Part shown: piece after piece, positions 10,172-18,612 of the stretch
Numbering within the stretch: the first letter of the stretch is position 1
How the letters are laid out: each line of letters begins with the position of its first letter
Source of the DNA: Acidisoma sp. L85
Lineage (GTDB): Bacteria; Pseudomonadota; Alphaproteobacteria; Acetobacterales; Acetobacteraceae
Length of the DNA: 64,000 nt
Direction: 5' to 3'
Assembly (NCBI RefSeq): GCF_009765865.1
Contig: NZ_LMUQ01000052.1
Location: 218,864-282,863 of the forward strand
Notes under the pieces: generated by a model
Database searches by the model: none
What the model saw: only the letters and a program-made list of their open reading frames with translations
Told to the model about the DNA's origin: nothing
Position numbers and translations under genes: made by a program

Positions 10172-11347
10172 ATGATCTCTTCCGAAGTTGCACGCGAGCG
10201 CGCTACCGCTTTAGTCCCTCATCTGGCCGAGCGCGCCCCACGCTGCGAAATGATTCGGCGATGTCCCCAAGAGACTGTCGACGAACTCTATGAAGCCGGT
10301 CTGATGCAAATGATGCAGCCGCTGCGCTACGGTGGGTCTGAACTCAATCTCGACGTGGTAGCAGACGTTGCCATGACGCTGGCCGCCGGCTGCGCGTCTA
10401 CTTCCTGGGTCTGGATGAACCTGGCTACGCATTCCTGGAACATTGGGCAGTTCAGCGAGGAGGCCCAGGACGACATTTGGGGTGTGGATCCGCGCGCGCT
10501 TGCTGCTACCGGCCTAGCATTTCCATGTGGCCGGGCCAAGCGCGTCAGCGGTGGCTTCCGACTGAGCGGCCGCTGGCCCTTCGGTAGCGGTGTTGACGCG
10601 GCGAGCTGGTTGCTGGTCGGTGCGCAGATAGAGGGAACGGATGCGCCGCTAGAACGATGGATGTTTCTTGTGCCAAAGGACGACTTTCGGAGCCTGGACA
10701 ACTGGCACTCCTTCGGACTGGCTGGAACCGGTAGCCACGACGTTGAAATCCGGGATGTGTTCGTACCAGAACATCGAAGTGTTCGGCCGGAAATACTCGC
10801 CGCGGGCCGCGAATGTCCCGGAGCACGGATTAATCGAAGTCCGGTTTATCGACTTCCGGCGTACTCCGCTTTCGGCTTTGCGTTGAGCGCCGTTCCGCTC
10901 GGCGCCGCCCGGGCCGCGCTAGATCAGTTCACCGCGGGCGCTCGCACGCGTGCAAGCACGTTCAGCGCCAGCCGGATAGCCGAGATGGTGCCAGTGCAGT
11001 TGCGTGTGGCGGAAGCGGCCGCGAACATCTCCTTCGCCGAAACCGCCTACTGGACCGATCTTCGCGAATTAGTCGCTCTGACCGAGAGCGGGGAGGCCGT
11101 TGGCGACGATGCCAAATTGCGTTGGAAGCGCGATCTCGCCTTTGCCGTGACCTTGAGCAAGCGGGCAGTCGAGTTGCTTTTGTCTGCCAGTGGAGGTGCC
11201 GCCCTATCCACACATAATTCGCTTCAACGCAACTTTAGAGACGTCTATGCGGCATCATCTCATATAGCCCTCACCTGGGATGTACAGGCTGCGATGTACG
11301 GGCGTCATGCGCTTGGCATAGCGATGGAGCCCGGTGCGCTGATCTAA
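10172..11347 (+). CDS. acyl-CoA dehydrogenase-fold flavin-dependent monooxygenase (HsaA/HpaB class)
   Basis: 391 residues with an acyl-CoA dehydrogenase fold. The N-terminal part (VPHLAERAPRCEMIRRCPQETVDELYEAG, in pieces) and the segment RYGGSELNLDVVADVAMTLAAGCASTSWVW follow the pattern of group D two-component hydroxylases such as HsaA, which use reduced flavin supplied by a separate reductase. The middle contains GRWPFGSG and a beta domain ending GTGSHDVEIRDVFVPEH; the C-terminal helical domain ends SLQRNFRDVYAASSHIALTWDVQ, where these enzymes bind flavin. No flavin reductase gene is next to it. Substrate is probably an aromatic or other ring compound, by family only. ATG 10172 was chosen; the frame is open to 10070. 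Confidence 0.82.
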   Translation: MISSEVARERATALVPHLAERAPRCEMIRRCPQETVDELYEAGLMQMMQPLRYGGSELNLDVVADVAMTLAAGCASTSWVWMNLATHSWNIGQFSEEAQDDIWGVDPRALAATGLAFPCGRAKRVSGGFRLSGRWPFGSGVDAASWLLVGAQIEGTDAPLERWMFLVPKDDFRSLDNWHSFGLAGTGSHDVEIRDVFVPEHRSVRPEILAAGRECPGARINRSPVYRLPAYSAFGFALSAVPLGAARAALDQFTAGARTRASTFSASRIAEMVPVQLRVAEAAANISFAETAYWTDLRELVALTESGEAVGDDAKLRWKRDLAFAVTLSKRAVELLLSASGGAALSTHNSLQRNFRDVYAASSHIALTWDVQAAMYGRHALGIAMEPGALI

Positions 11348-11440
11348 CTCGCGCCGAGCGCTGTTCTCCAGAGGGTCAGTCGATCAACTGTGTGAAGGCA
11401 GCGGACAGGATCCGGCTATGCGCGCCGCATGAGCCATAGA

Positions 11441-13012
11441 CTAATGTGCGCCGGCGCCGGAGGCGGCACCCTTTTTCAGCAAGGCAACTATTGCAACGGC
11501 GACGAGCAGCACGACGCCGAGCAATGCGAAGCAATCGGCGTAGCCCATGATCGTCGCCTGGGCGCGGATCGTGTTGCCGACGGCGATGATGGCCCGGTGC
11601 AGCGCGCTCGCCGGGTCAGGGACGCCGTGTGACATGAAATACTGCTGCAAGTCGCTCAGCCGGCTCCGCGTCGCTGGTTGGAGCAGCGAGACATCCGGGG
11701 TGATGATGGCCGAGTGGAATTGCTCACGCTTGGTAAAGAAGGTCTCGATCGCCGCGGTGCCGATCGCGCCGCCGAGATTGCGCGTCATGTTGAAGAGCCC
11801 CGACGCGCCACCCGCCTCCTGTGATGCGATCCCAAGCATCGCGATCGCGGAAAGCGGGGTCATCACGATCGCCTGACCGATCGCGCGCACGATATTCGGC
11901 CAAAAGAGTTGCGGCCCGGCGTAGTCCTGGTCGAGCGCCATATTCATAAAGCAGCTCGTGGCAAAAAGCAGGAGGCCGGTGCCGATGAGAAAACGCGTAT
12001 CGACCCGCTTCATCAAGAGTGGCACGAGCGGGATTAACAGCAGTTGCGGCAGACCGGTCCAGGCGATCACCTCTCCGGCCTGCTCGGAGTCAAAGCCCTG
12101 CGTGACGGCGAGATATTGCGGCAGCAGATAGGCGGAACCGTATAGCGCGAAACCAAGCAGGAAGTTGCCCAACGTGCCGAGGCCAAAATTACGCCGGCCG
12201 AGGAGCCGCAGATTGACGAGCGGCTGAGGCGTGATGAACTCAAGCACCACGAAAGCACCGAGCGCCACCGCCGCCACGAGGCTTAGTTTGACGATGAAGG
12301 GCGAGCCGAGCCAATCATAGACATTGCCGTCATCGAGCACTGTCTGGAAGGCGGCGAGACCGACGGCCATCAGCGCGATGCCGCGCCAATCCGCCCGGCG
12401 CAACAAGCCGAATTGCATCGCCGACTTCGGCAGGCCGTACCAGAGCGCGGCGAGCATGACCGCGCCGGGCACCAAGTTGATGTAGAAAATCCAGGGCCAG
12501 CCGTAATTGTCTGTGAAATAGCCGCCGATGGTCGGGCCGATCGCCGGCGCGAAGGTCGCGGTCACCGCGTAGCCGGCCAGCCCTAGGGGGTGCTTAGAGC
12601 GCGGCAGCATGGTCATCACGATGGTAAATGCCAGCGGGATCATGACGCCGCCGGCGAAGCCCTGCAGAGCCCGCAGCACGACCATCTCGCTGAGGCTGCT
12701 GGCCTGGCCGCACAGCACCGAGAAAAGCAAGAACAGCACCACGTTGCAGAGCAAATAGCGCCGTAGGGAAAATACCCGGCTGAGGAAGTCGGTGAGCGGG
12801 ATGACAATGATCTCGCCGATCAGGTACGCGGTCGAAATCCAGGTGCCATAGACGCCCCCGGTGCCGATGCCGCCCTCGATATAGGGGAGCGAGGCGCTCG
12901 TGATCTGGATGTTGAGCACCGCCATGAAGGCGCCGATCAGCGCGCCGCCGACGGTGATCCAGGTCTTGAGAGAGACCGTCGGCTCGCTCGCACGATCCCC
13001 GGTCGCGGTCAT
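11441..13012 (-). CDS. emrB: DHA2-family multidrug efflux MFS transporter (EmrB type)
   Basis: 523 residues with about 14 hydrophobic segments, the DHA2 (14-helix) architecture. The first helix motif GALIGAFMAVLNIQITSASLP and motif C in the fifth helix (GPTIGGYFTDNYGWPW) are those of EmrB/QacA proton-coupled drug exporters. The start overlaps the stop of the membrane fusion protein by four bases (ATGA, 13009-13012), so the pair is co-transcribed and works as a tripartite pump with an outer-membrane channel encoded elsewhere. The likely controller is the divergent LysR gene at 14373. Confidence 0.93.
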   Translation of the reverse strand: MTATGDRASEPTVSLKTWITVGGALIGAFMAVLNIQITSASLPYIEGGIGTGGVYGTWISTAYLIGEIIVIPLTDFLSRVFSLRRYLLCNVVLFLLFSVLCGQASSLSEMVVLRALQGFAGGVMIPLAFTIVMTMLPRSKHPLGLAGYAVTATFAPAIGPTIGGYFTDNYGWPWIFYINLVPGAVMLAALWYGLPKSAMQFGLLRRADWRGIALMAVGLAAFQTVLDDGNVYDWLGSPFIVKLSLVAAVALGAFVVLEFITPQPLVNLRLLGRRNFGLGTLGNFLLGFALYGSAYLLPQYLAVTQGFDSEQAGEVIAWTGLPQLLLIPLVPLLMKRVDTRFLIGTGLLLFATSCFMNMALDQDYAGPQLFWPNIVRAIGQAIVMTPLSAIAMLGIASQEAGGASGLFNMTRNLGGAIGTAAIETFFTKREQFHSAIITPDVSLLQPATRSRLSDLQQYFMSHGVPDPASALHRAIIAVGNTIRAQATIMGYADCFALLGVVLLVAVAIVALLKKGAASGAGAH

Positions 13013-14145
13013 GACGCGCTCGCTGCCGCCCGTACGCGGAGCGGTGGTTTTACGTCGATCGTCGACTCCGCCGACATGCCCGGGCGCAATAGGTTCGCCA
13101 GCGGATCACCGGCATTGACGACGATCTTGACCGGGATGCGCTGGACGATCTTGGTGAAATTGCCGGTAGCGTTGTCGGGCGGCAACAGAGCGAATTCCTG
13201 GCCGCTCGCCGGCGCGAGGCTATCGACGTGTCCGTGCACCACCATGCCCGGGAAGGTGTCAACGTCGATTAAGACCGGCTGGCCCGGACGCACGTTGGTC
13301 AGCTGGGTCTCCTTGTAATTTGCGGTGATGTAAATCGCCTGGAGCGGCACCACCGCCATCAGCTGGCTTCCGGCTTGAACGTATTCGCCGACCCGCAAGG
13401 TACGGACCCCGATGGTGCCGTCGACCGGGGCAGTGATCGTCGTGTAGCTCAGATTGAGTTCGGCCTGTCGCTCACTTGCCTGTTGCTGGGACAGCGCCGC
13501 GTTGGCTTGGGCGAGCTGCGCCTCCAGAACACCGATCTGCGTCTCGGCGGCTGCGACGACCGCGGTGTCGTGCTGCGTCGTGGCGACTTTCTCGTGAATA
13601 TCGGCTTGTGCCTGCTGAGCCCGTTGCACCGTACCCCAGCTATCCTTGGCCAATTGCGTATAGCGCTGGAAATCCTGCTGCGAAAAAACGAGTGCCGCCT
13701 GATCCGACGCGATCTGACGGGAGTCCTGCTCGACCACGAGCTTTTGCTCGGCGATCTGCTGGCTCCAGGTGTCAATGCTGGCCTGCGCCGCCGCGACGTT
13801 CGCGCGCGCCCGATCGAGCGACGTCTGATAGTCGCGCGGGTCGATCCGGGCGAGCACTTGGCCAGCCTTGACCGCTTGGTTGTCGTCGACCGGAACCTCG
13901 GAGATGTATCCGGTTATCTTGGGGCTGATGAGGACCGAATGCGCTTCCACGTAGGCGTCGTCGGTCGAGATCAGAAAGCGGCCCGTTGTCCAGTAGTAAT
14001 GGCCGTAATCCGCCGCGACCGCGAGAAATACCAGCACCGCGCCGGCGATCAGCGCCTGCTTGAGCGACCAGCGGCGGCGCCTGGCGGTCTTGGCCGCGGT
14101 CAAGTCCTCGGGCTCAGCATAGCCAAGGAGTTGCGAGCCATCCAT
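13009..14145 (-). CDS. emrA: HlyD/EmrA-family membrane fusion protein
   Basis: 378 residues. A short basic cytoplasmic tail (TARRRRWSLKQ) is followed by one transmembrane helix (ALIAGAVLVFLAVAADY), then the biotinyl-lipoyl half motif (STDDAYVEAHSVLISPKITG), a long coiled coil rich in Gln and Ala (about residues 110-225), the second lipoyl half (LSYTTITAPVDGTIG) and a beta barrel. This is the periplasmic adaptor of an EmrAB pump. It starts at ATG 14145 and its stop overlaps emrB. It exports hydrophobic toxic compounds by analogy. Confidence 0.93.
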   Translation of the reverse strand: MDGSQLLGYAEPEDLTAAKTARRRRWSLKQALIAGAVLVFLAVAADYGHYYWTTGRFLISTDDAYVEAHSVLISPKITGYISEVPVDDNQAVKAGQVLARIDPRDYQTSLDRARANVAAAQASIDTWSQQIAEQKLVVEQDSRQIASDQAALVFSQQDFQRYTQLAKDSWGTVQRAQQAQADIHEKVATTQHDTAVVAAAETQIGVLEAQLAQANAALSQQQASERQAELNLSYTTITAPVDGTIGVRTLRVGEYVQAGSQLMAVVPLQAIYITANYKETQLTNVRPGQPVLIDVDTFPGMVVHGHVDSLAPASGQEFALLPPDNATGNFTKIVQRIPVKIVVNAGDPLANLLRPGMSAESTIDVKPPLRVRAAASAS

Positions 14146-14340
14146 TGTTCGTCTCCATTCCTACCGCGGCGACACTGCCTCGCAATGTGGCCAAGCGCGT
14201 CCAGGCGGCCCTCGGGATCGCCTTTGGCCCCCGGGTTTGGCGGCCGGCATGGGCATTCCACTCGGCACGCGGAGATCCTGGGTTCGGGTCACCAGATGGA
14301 GCCTGCGGCGCTGTTTGATAATACGGCGTCCACCGCATAG

Positions 14341-14363
14341 ACTGTTCACTACTGCTTCACAGT
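14341..14363 (+). promoter_or_regulatory. interrupted palindrome between emrA and lysR
   Basis: ACTGT (14341-14345) and ACAGT (14359-14363) are inverted arms 13 bases apart, giving the T-N11-A style spacing of LysR-type binding sites, in the 227-base gap of the divergent pair. It sits about 10 bases before the GTG of the regulator, a position suited to autoregulation. An AT-rich GATAAT occurs slightly upstream (about 14317-14322). Confidence 0.35.
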
Positions 14364-14372
14364 CGGTGCCCA

Positions 14373-15311
14373 GTGGATCGTTTCGATAGCTTGCGAGTCT
14401 TCGCCAAGGTCGCGGAAGTCGGCAGCTTCGCCGGAACGGCGGCGCGGCTCGACATTTCGCCGAGCATGGTCAGCCAGCATGTGAGGGCTTTGGAGGAGCG
14501 GCTCGGCGTGCGCCTCCTCAACCGCACCACGCGGAAGGTGGGACTGACCGAGATCGGGCGCGAATACTATGAGCGCTGTTCGCAGATCCTGGCCGAGCTT
14601 GACGAGGCCGATCTAATCGCGAGCGCATTACAGTCTACGCCACGCGGCCGGTTGCGAATCTTTTGCGACACAAATATCGCCCGCTTCATTGCACCGGTCG
14701 TGGTGCGCTTTCTCGAGGATTTTCCCGAAACGGCGATCGATCTGCGGTCTGGCGACCGGATGAACGATCTTGTCGAGGCAGGGTTTGATCTTGCCATCCG
14801 TGCGGTCGTGCCTCCGGATTCTAGCCTGATTGTGCGGCGTTTGGCCGAGTGGCGCCATACCCTGTGCTGCGCGCCGCGCTACCTTGAAAATCATCCGTCA
14901 CCCGCGCGCCTCGCTGATCTCGCCAACCATAATTGCCTGCGCTACGCGTATTATCCCTTCGGCGATGAATGGCACTTCACCGATCGAGACGGAAAACCGG
15001 CCGCCGTGCGCGTATCCGGCAATCTGGTAACCAGCAGCGCCCAGGTGCTTCACGCGGTTCTCGTCGGCGGCGGTGGTATTGCGCTCGCCGCGCCCTTTAT
15101 CGTGGAGGAGGAACTTAAAGCGGGCACATTGATCTCGCTTTTTCCCGAATACCTGCCGGTTGAGTTTGCAATCAACGCAATCTATCCCCACCGCCGCTAT
15201 CTGGCGGCAACGGTTCGCACCTTTATCGACAGGTCGGTCGAGCGGTTCGTCGAACATCAGCGATGGCTGGGCGCCCTACGCTCTGAGGAATTGCCAGCAA
15301 CGAGAAGCTGA
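14373..15311 (+). CDS. LysR-family transcriptional regulator, divergent to emrAB
   Basis: 312 residues, starting at GTG 14373. Residues 1-60 form the winged helix-turn-helix (FAKVAEVGSFAGTAARLDIS then PSMVSQHVRALEERLGVRLL), followed by a periplasmic-binding-like effector domain of the kind in small aromatic-responsive LysR proteins (CrgA/PA0477 group). It is transcribed away from emrA, the classical arrangement for a regulator of the neighbouring pump. The inducer is unknown. Confidence 0.92.
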   Translation: MDRFDSLRVFAKVAEVGSFAGTAARLDISPSMVSQHVRALEERLGVRLLNRTTRKVGLTEIGREYYERCSQILAELDEADLIASALQSTPRGRLRIFCDTNIARFIAPVVVRFLEDFPETAIDLRSGDRMNDLVEAGFDLAIRAVVPPDSSLIVRRLAEWRHTLCCAPRYLENHPSPARLADLANHNCLRYAYYPFGDEWHFTDRDGKPAAVRVSGNLVTSSAQVLHAVLVGGGGIALAAPFIVEEELKAGTLISLFPEYLPVEFAINAIYPHRRYLAATVRTFIDRSVERFVEHQRWLGALRSEELPATRS

Positions 15312-15827
15312 CCGTCGGCTCGTCCATCGGGGAGCCACGTTTTCTTGAGACGGGATCCCCTCACGCACCACACCGGTGTTCGAGCGACGCAGCATGCCGG
15401 GCGCCAGCTTGCACTGCCGCACGAAGTGGGAGCGTCTCGTCGTGACTAGGCAAGGTCTGCATTCGGGCCGAATCGCAATCCCCCGGTTCTAGCCAGCGCC
15501 TCCATTGCTATGGGATGGCTCTCATATGCCCAAGGCAAAAGATTGACGGATCGGCCGTCGTCTGCAACCGTTCGGCGGCCATTAGTTCGCCAGACCGGGA
15601 TCGCTTCTCCGATCCGTCGCTAACCCTACGTCGCTCGACATATTTCAGCGAAGATTGAGCAAAAAACTAAAAGGTCGGAAAGCACAGTGCTTCCGAGGGT
15701 CCGAGATAAATATGAAAAAGTTTCCGCTTCGGCAGTTTTTCCAACCCTTGTCGCCGAGAATCTCCTGCGTCTTTGGTTCGCTCAATCATACGGTGGACTG
15801 GCTCAAAACATTGCCGGCTCATCGTCC
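15312..15827 (+). other. intergenic region, about 515 bases
   Basis: No gene was recognised in either strand. Short open frames give no family-like sequence. The right third holds a hairpin (15675-15696) listed as a terminator candidate. The amine-oxidase frame is open from GTG 15687, but the first 47 codons of that extension do not look like a signal peptide and begin inside the hairpin, so they are treated as non-coding. Confidence 0.5.
15661..15696 (-). terminator. possible rho-independent terminator, minus strand
   Basis: TCGGAA-A-GCAC-A-GTGCTTCCGA (15675-15696) folds into a ten-pair stem with one bulged base. Read on the minus strand it is followed by CC and a T-rich run complementary to 15661-15674, which is what a rho-independent terminator needs. 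No minus-strand gene lies to its right in the near neighbourhood, so it may belong to a lost gene or stop antisense transcription. Confidence 0.45.
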
Positions 15828-17315
15828 ATGAGGCCGGGACTTATCGGCCGCATCGCACGTCGCGTCGATGCCGCACCCGGGACAGTGACCCGCCGCCAAT
15901 TATTGCACGGGACGGCAGCGACTGGCGCCGGCCTGATGCTGGGCGGCCGCCTTGCCAAGGCGAAGATCGCCGCCTCGGCGCCCCATGTCATCGTCGTCGG
16001 GGCAGGCTTTGCCGGCCTCAGCTGCGCCTTCCAACTTCGCAATGCCGGCGCTCGGGTGACGGTGCTGGAAGCCCGCGATCGGCTTGGCGGCCGCGTGCTG
16101 TCGTTGAAGAATTTCATCGAAGGCCGGGTGATCGAGGGTGGCGGCGAACTCATCGGGTCGAACCATCCGACCTGGATGGCCTATGGCAAGCATTTCGGGC
16201 TCGAGTTCCGTGATGTGACAGAGCCTGAGACCGACAAGGCGCCCATCATCCTAAATGGGAACAAATATGCGGGCCAGGAACTGCGGGCGCTCTGGGGGCA
16301 AATCGCGCATGCTCTTTCCTTCCTAAATGCGGATGCCCGCAAGATAAACCTGGACCGACCGTGGCAAACGCCCGATGCGACACGTCTCGATCACACCAGC
16401 CTGGCCGCGGCCTTCGCTTCGTTCGATCTGGACGATGTCGCACGACACGGCGCCCTGACGCTGCTGGGCAATGACGACGCGTCCTGGCCGAAGCGATTCA
16501 GTTATCTGGCGGCCCTTTCCTGCATCGCTGGCGGCGGAGTTGAGAAGTTCTGGACGGAGACGGAGGTTTTCCGCTGCATCGGCGGCAATCAGCAAATGGC
16601 GTTCAAACTGGCCGAAGCGATCGGCGAAGACCACATTCGCCTGGGGGCGCCGGTCGTCCGCATGCGGCTAGGCAGGCTGGGAGCTGCGGTGGAGCTGGCT
16701 GACGGGATCACGGTCGAAGGCGATCTCGTCGTGCTGACCGCTCCACCCAGCACCTGGAACAACTTCCCCATCGAGCCAGGGCTTCCTCCGGGATATCAGC
16801 CATCGACCGGCCCGACGCTCAAATATCTCTCCAAGGTCTCGCGCCCATTCTGGGAGCGGAGCGGTCTTATGCCCAACGCGTTGACCGACACGCCCGTCGG
16901 CGACACCTGGGAAGGCACCGACGGGCAGCGGTCGAATGCGGAAGAGCCGGCCTGTCTCACCGTGTTTTCGGGCGGACAGGCGGCGCAAGACTGTCTGGAT
17001 TTCCCTGCCGCGGAGAGAAGCCAAAAGTTCAAATTCTATCTCGACGCGATCTATCCCGGCTATTCGGCCCATGTGGAGAAAACGATGTTCATGGCTTGGC
17101 CGAACGAAAAGTGGACCCAGTGCGGCTACTGCGCACCGAGACTTGGCGAGGTTACCTCCATCTATCCGAACCTCGAGAAAGGCTTTGAGGGGCGGCTATT
17201 TTTCGCCGGGGAATATACCAGCCTTCTTTTCACCGGTTATATGGAGGGTGGCCTCAACAGCGGCGCAAAGCTGGCGAGAAAATTGGCGATTTCGCTTGGT
17301 CTCCAGGTTGAGTGA
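15828..17315 (+). CDS. flavin-dependent amine oxidase (monoamine oxidase family), Tat signal
   Basis: 495 residues from ATG 15828. The N-terminus has a twin-arginine motif and hydrophobic run (TRRQLLHGTAATGAGLMLGG), so the enzyme is probably exported folded with its FAD. Then comes the dinucleotide-binding motif VIVVGAGFAGLSCAFQL with the acidic end VLEARDRLGGRV, and near the C-terminus the family motif LFFAGEYTSLLFTGYMEGGL, which contacts the flavin. Enzymes of this class oxidise amines or amino acids to imines with production of peroxide. There is no ribosome site close to 15828; a longer start at 15687 is possible but less likely. The gene stands alone. Confidence 0.87.
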   Translation: MRPGLIGRIARRVDAAPGTVTRRQLLHGTAATGAGLMLGGRLAKAKIAASAPHVIVVGAGFAGLSCAFQLRNAGARVTVLEARDRLGGRVLSLKNFIEGRVIEGGGELIGSNHPTWMAYGKHFGLEFRDVTEPETDKAPIILNGNKYAGQELRALWGQIAHALSFLNADARKINLDRPWQTPDATRLDHTSLAAAFASFDLDDVARHGALTLLGNDDASWPKRFSYLAALSCIAGGGVEKFWTETEVFRCIGGNQQMAFKLAEAIGEDHIRLGAPVVRMRLGRLGAAVELADGITVEGDLVVLTAPPSTWNNFPIEPGLPPGYQPSTGPTLKYLSKVSRPFWERSGLMPNALTDTPVGDTWEGTDGQRSNAEEPACLTVFSGGQAAQDCLDFPAAERSQKFKFYLDAIYPGYSAHVEKTMFMAWPNEKWTQCGYCAPRLGEVTSIYPNLEKGFEGRLFFAGEYTSLLFTGYMEGGLNSGAKLARKLAISLGLQVE

Positions 17316-17470
17316 CAGTCTCTTGCGTCGAACTCCTACAAACAAGATCGAGCAAGCGCGGACATCGCGCCATCCCACGCGCATCACTCGCCACACCCTC
17401 AAACCAAGGGCTGTTTGGCGACCGGCGAGCTGGCTCCTTCACCTCCGTTTCGCCTCAGACTCGGCAAATT

Positions 17471-17506
17471 GTCAATACGTGATAACGAACCTTCTCGCGT
17501 ATTGAC
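17471..17506 (+). repeat. 12-bp inverted repeat in front of the recombinase gene
   Basis: Arms GTCAATACGTGA (17471-17482) and TCGCGTATTGAC (17495-17506) match in 11 of 12 positions as an inverted repeat; the centre is 12 bases. It ends 15 bases before GTG 17521 and 30 before ATG 17536. Both a recombination core site for the tyrosine recombinase next door and an operator for autoregulation are compatible with this arrangement. Confidence 0.5.
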
Positions 17507-17535
17507 GGTTACATTTATCAGTGCCAGGTTTCGTC

Positions 17536-18552
17536 ATGACCAAGAACCCAGTGGTTCCTCGTTCGCCCGAATCGGCCGCGGTTCGCCGCCTCGATGAGGC
17601 AGAGCCCGCGCTCACCATCAGAGCGGCGAGGTCAATCGCACGCTCGCAGGTCTACCAAAACGCGGCTGACGCATCATCGACGCTGCGCGCCTACAAGGCC
17701 GATCTGGCGAATTTCAAGACATGGTGCCTCGAGCGCGGCCTCGACCCCATGCCCTCGACGCCGGAGATCGTGGGCGCCTATTTGGCGGATGCCGGTCGGG
17801 GCTACGCGCTGTCCACCTTGCGGCGGCGGGTCGCCGCCATCGCCCGCGCGCATCGGATGACCAAGCAGCCATTGGATACCCGTCACCCCGCGATCCGCGA
17901 GACCTTGCGCGGTATTGCGCGAACCCATGGCGAACCGCCTCGCCGGTCGGCGGCCCTTACCACAGCGGACATCAAACGCCTCCTGGCCGCCTGTGGCGAC
18001 GATATGGCGGGTCTTCGAGACCGGGCGCTTTTCCTGCTCTGCTTCGCAGGGGCTCTTCGCCGTTCGGAGGCGGTCGGGCTGGATATCGAGCATGTGACCT
18101 GGGTTCCAGAGGGCATGCGCATCCTCATCACGCGCTCCAAGACCGACAAGGAGGGTGCGGGTGCCGAGATTGGCATCAACCATGGGCGCATCTCACTGAC
18201 CTGCCCCATAGCGACTTTGAAAGCGTGGCTGGAGCAGGCCGAGATCGTCTCCGGCCCGATCTTCCGCAAAGTCGATCGCTGGGGCGCTGTGCATGCAGGG
18301 CGACTTGACCCTGATGCAGTGCGGCAAATTCTGAAGAAACGCGCGGTGCAGGCCAAAATCAGCGGGACGATATGGGAGCCGATCACGCCACACGGTATGC
18401 GCGCCGGTTTCGTGACGACCGCCTATAAGAACGGCGTTCCAGATGAAGAGATCATGGGGCATACCCGCCATCGAAGTCTGACGACGATGCGCAGTTACGT
18501 GCGCCGTTCCAAGCTGAACACGTCGAGCCCCGCGGGGAAGCTAGGCTTGTGA
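17536..18552 (+). CDS. tyrosine recombinase/site-specific integrase
   Basis: 338 residues from ATG 17536 (GTG 17521 in frame is an alternative). An N-terminal SAM-like core-binding domain (STLRAYKADLANFKTWC) is followed by the catalytic domain. The catalytic set can be read: R176 (in GALRRSE), H286 and R289 (HGMRAG), H309 (GHTRH) and the nucleophile Y321 (RSYVRR). It therefore looks active. Size and domain order are of the Xer/plasmid-resolvase-like kind, not of a large phage integrase. No tRNA, excisionase or phage gene was found beside it, so the element it once moved is not evident. Confidence 0.92.
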   Translation: MTKNPVVPRSPESAAVRRLDEAEPALTIRAARSIARSQVYQNAADASSTLRAYKADLANFKTWCLERGLDPMPSTPEIVGAYLADAGRGYALSTLRRRVAAIARAHRMTKQPLDTRHPAIRETLRGIARTHGEPPRRSAALTTADIKRLLAACGDDMAGLRDRALFLLCFAGALRRSEAVGLDIEHVTWVPEGMRILITRSKTDKEGAGAEIGINHGRISLTCPIATLKAWLEQAEIVSGPIFRKVDRWGAVHAGRLDPDAVRQILKKRAVQAKISGTIWEPITPHGMRAGFVTTAYKNGVPDEEIMGHTRHRSLTTMRSYVRRSKLNTSSPAGKLGL

Positions 18553-18612
18553 GGAATCCAGCACGAGCTGACTCGCGCTGATCGAGCACTCAAGGTTGCA
18601 GGCTAGGGCGCT

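Noticed and set aside
17316-17520. tRNA or att site flanking the recombinase gene
   Set aside because: No cloverleaf-like sequence or direct repeat pair was seen on either side; only the inverted repeat at 17471-17506 stands out.
17536-18552. Prophage or integrative element
   Set aside because: No capsid, terminase, relaxase, excisionase or transposase gene is in the window; a single recombinase is not enough.
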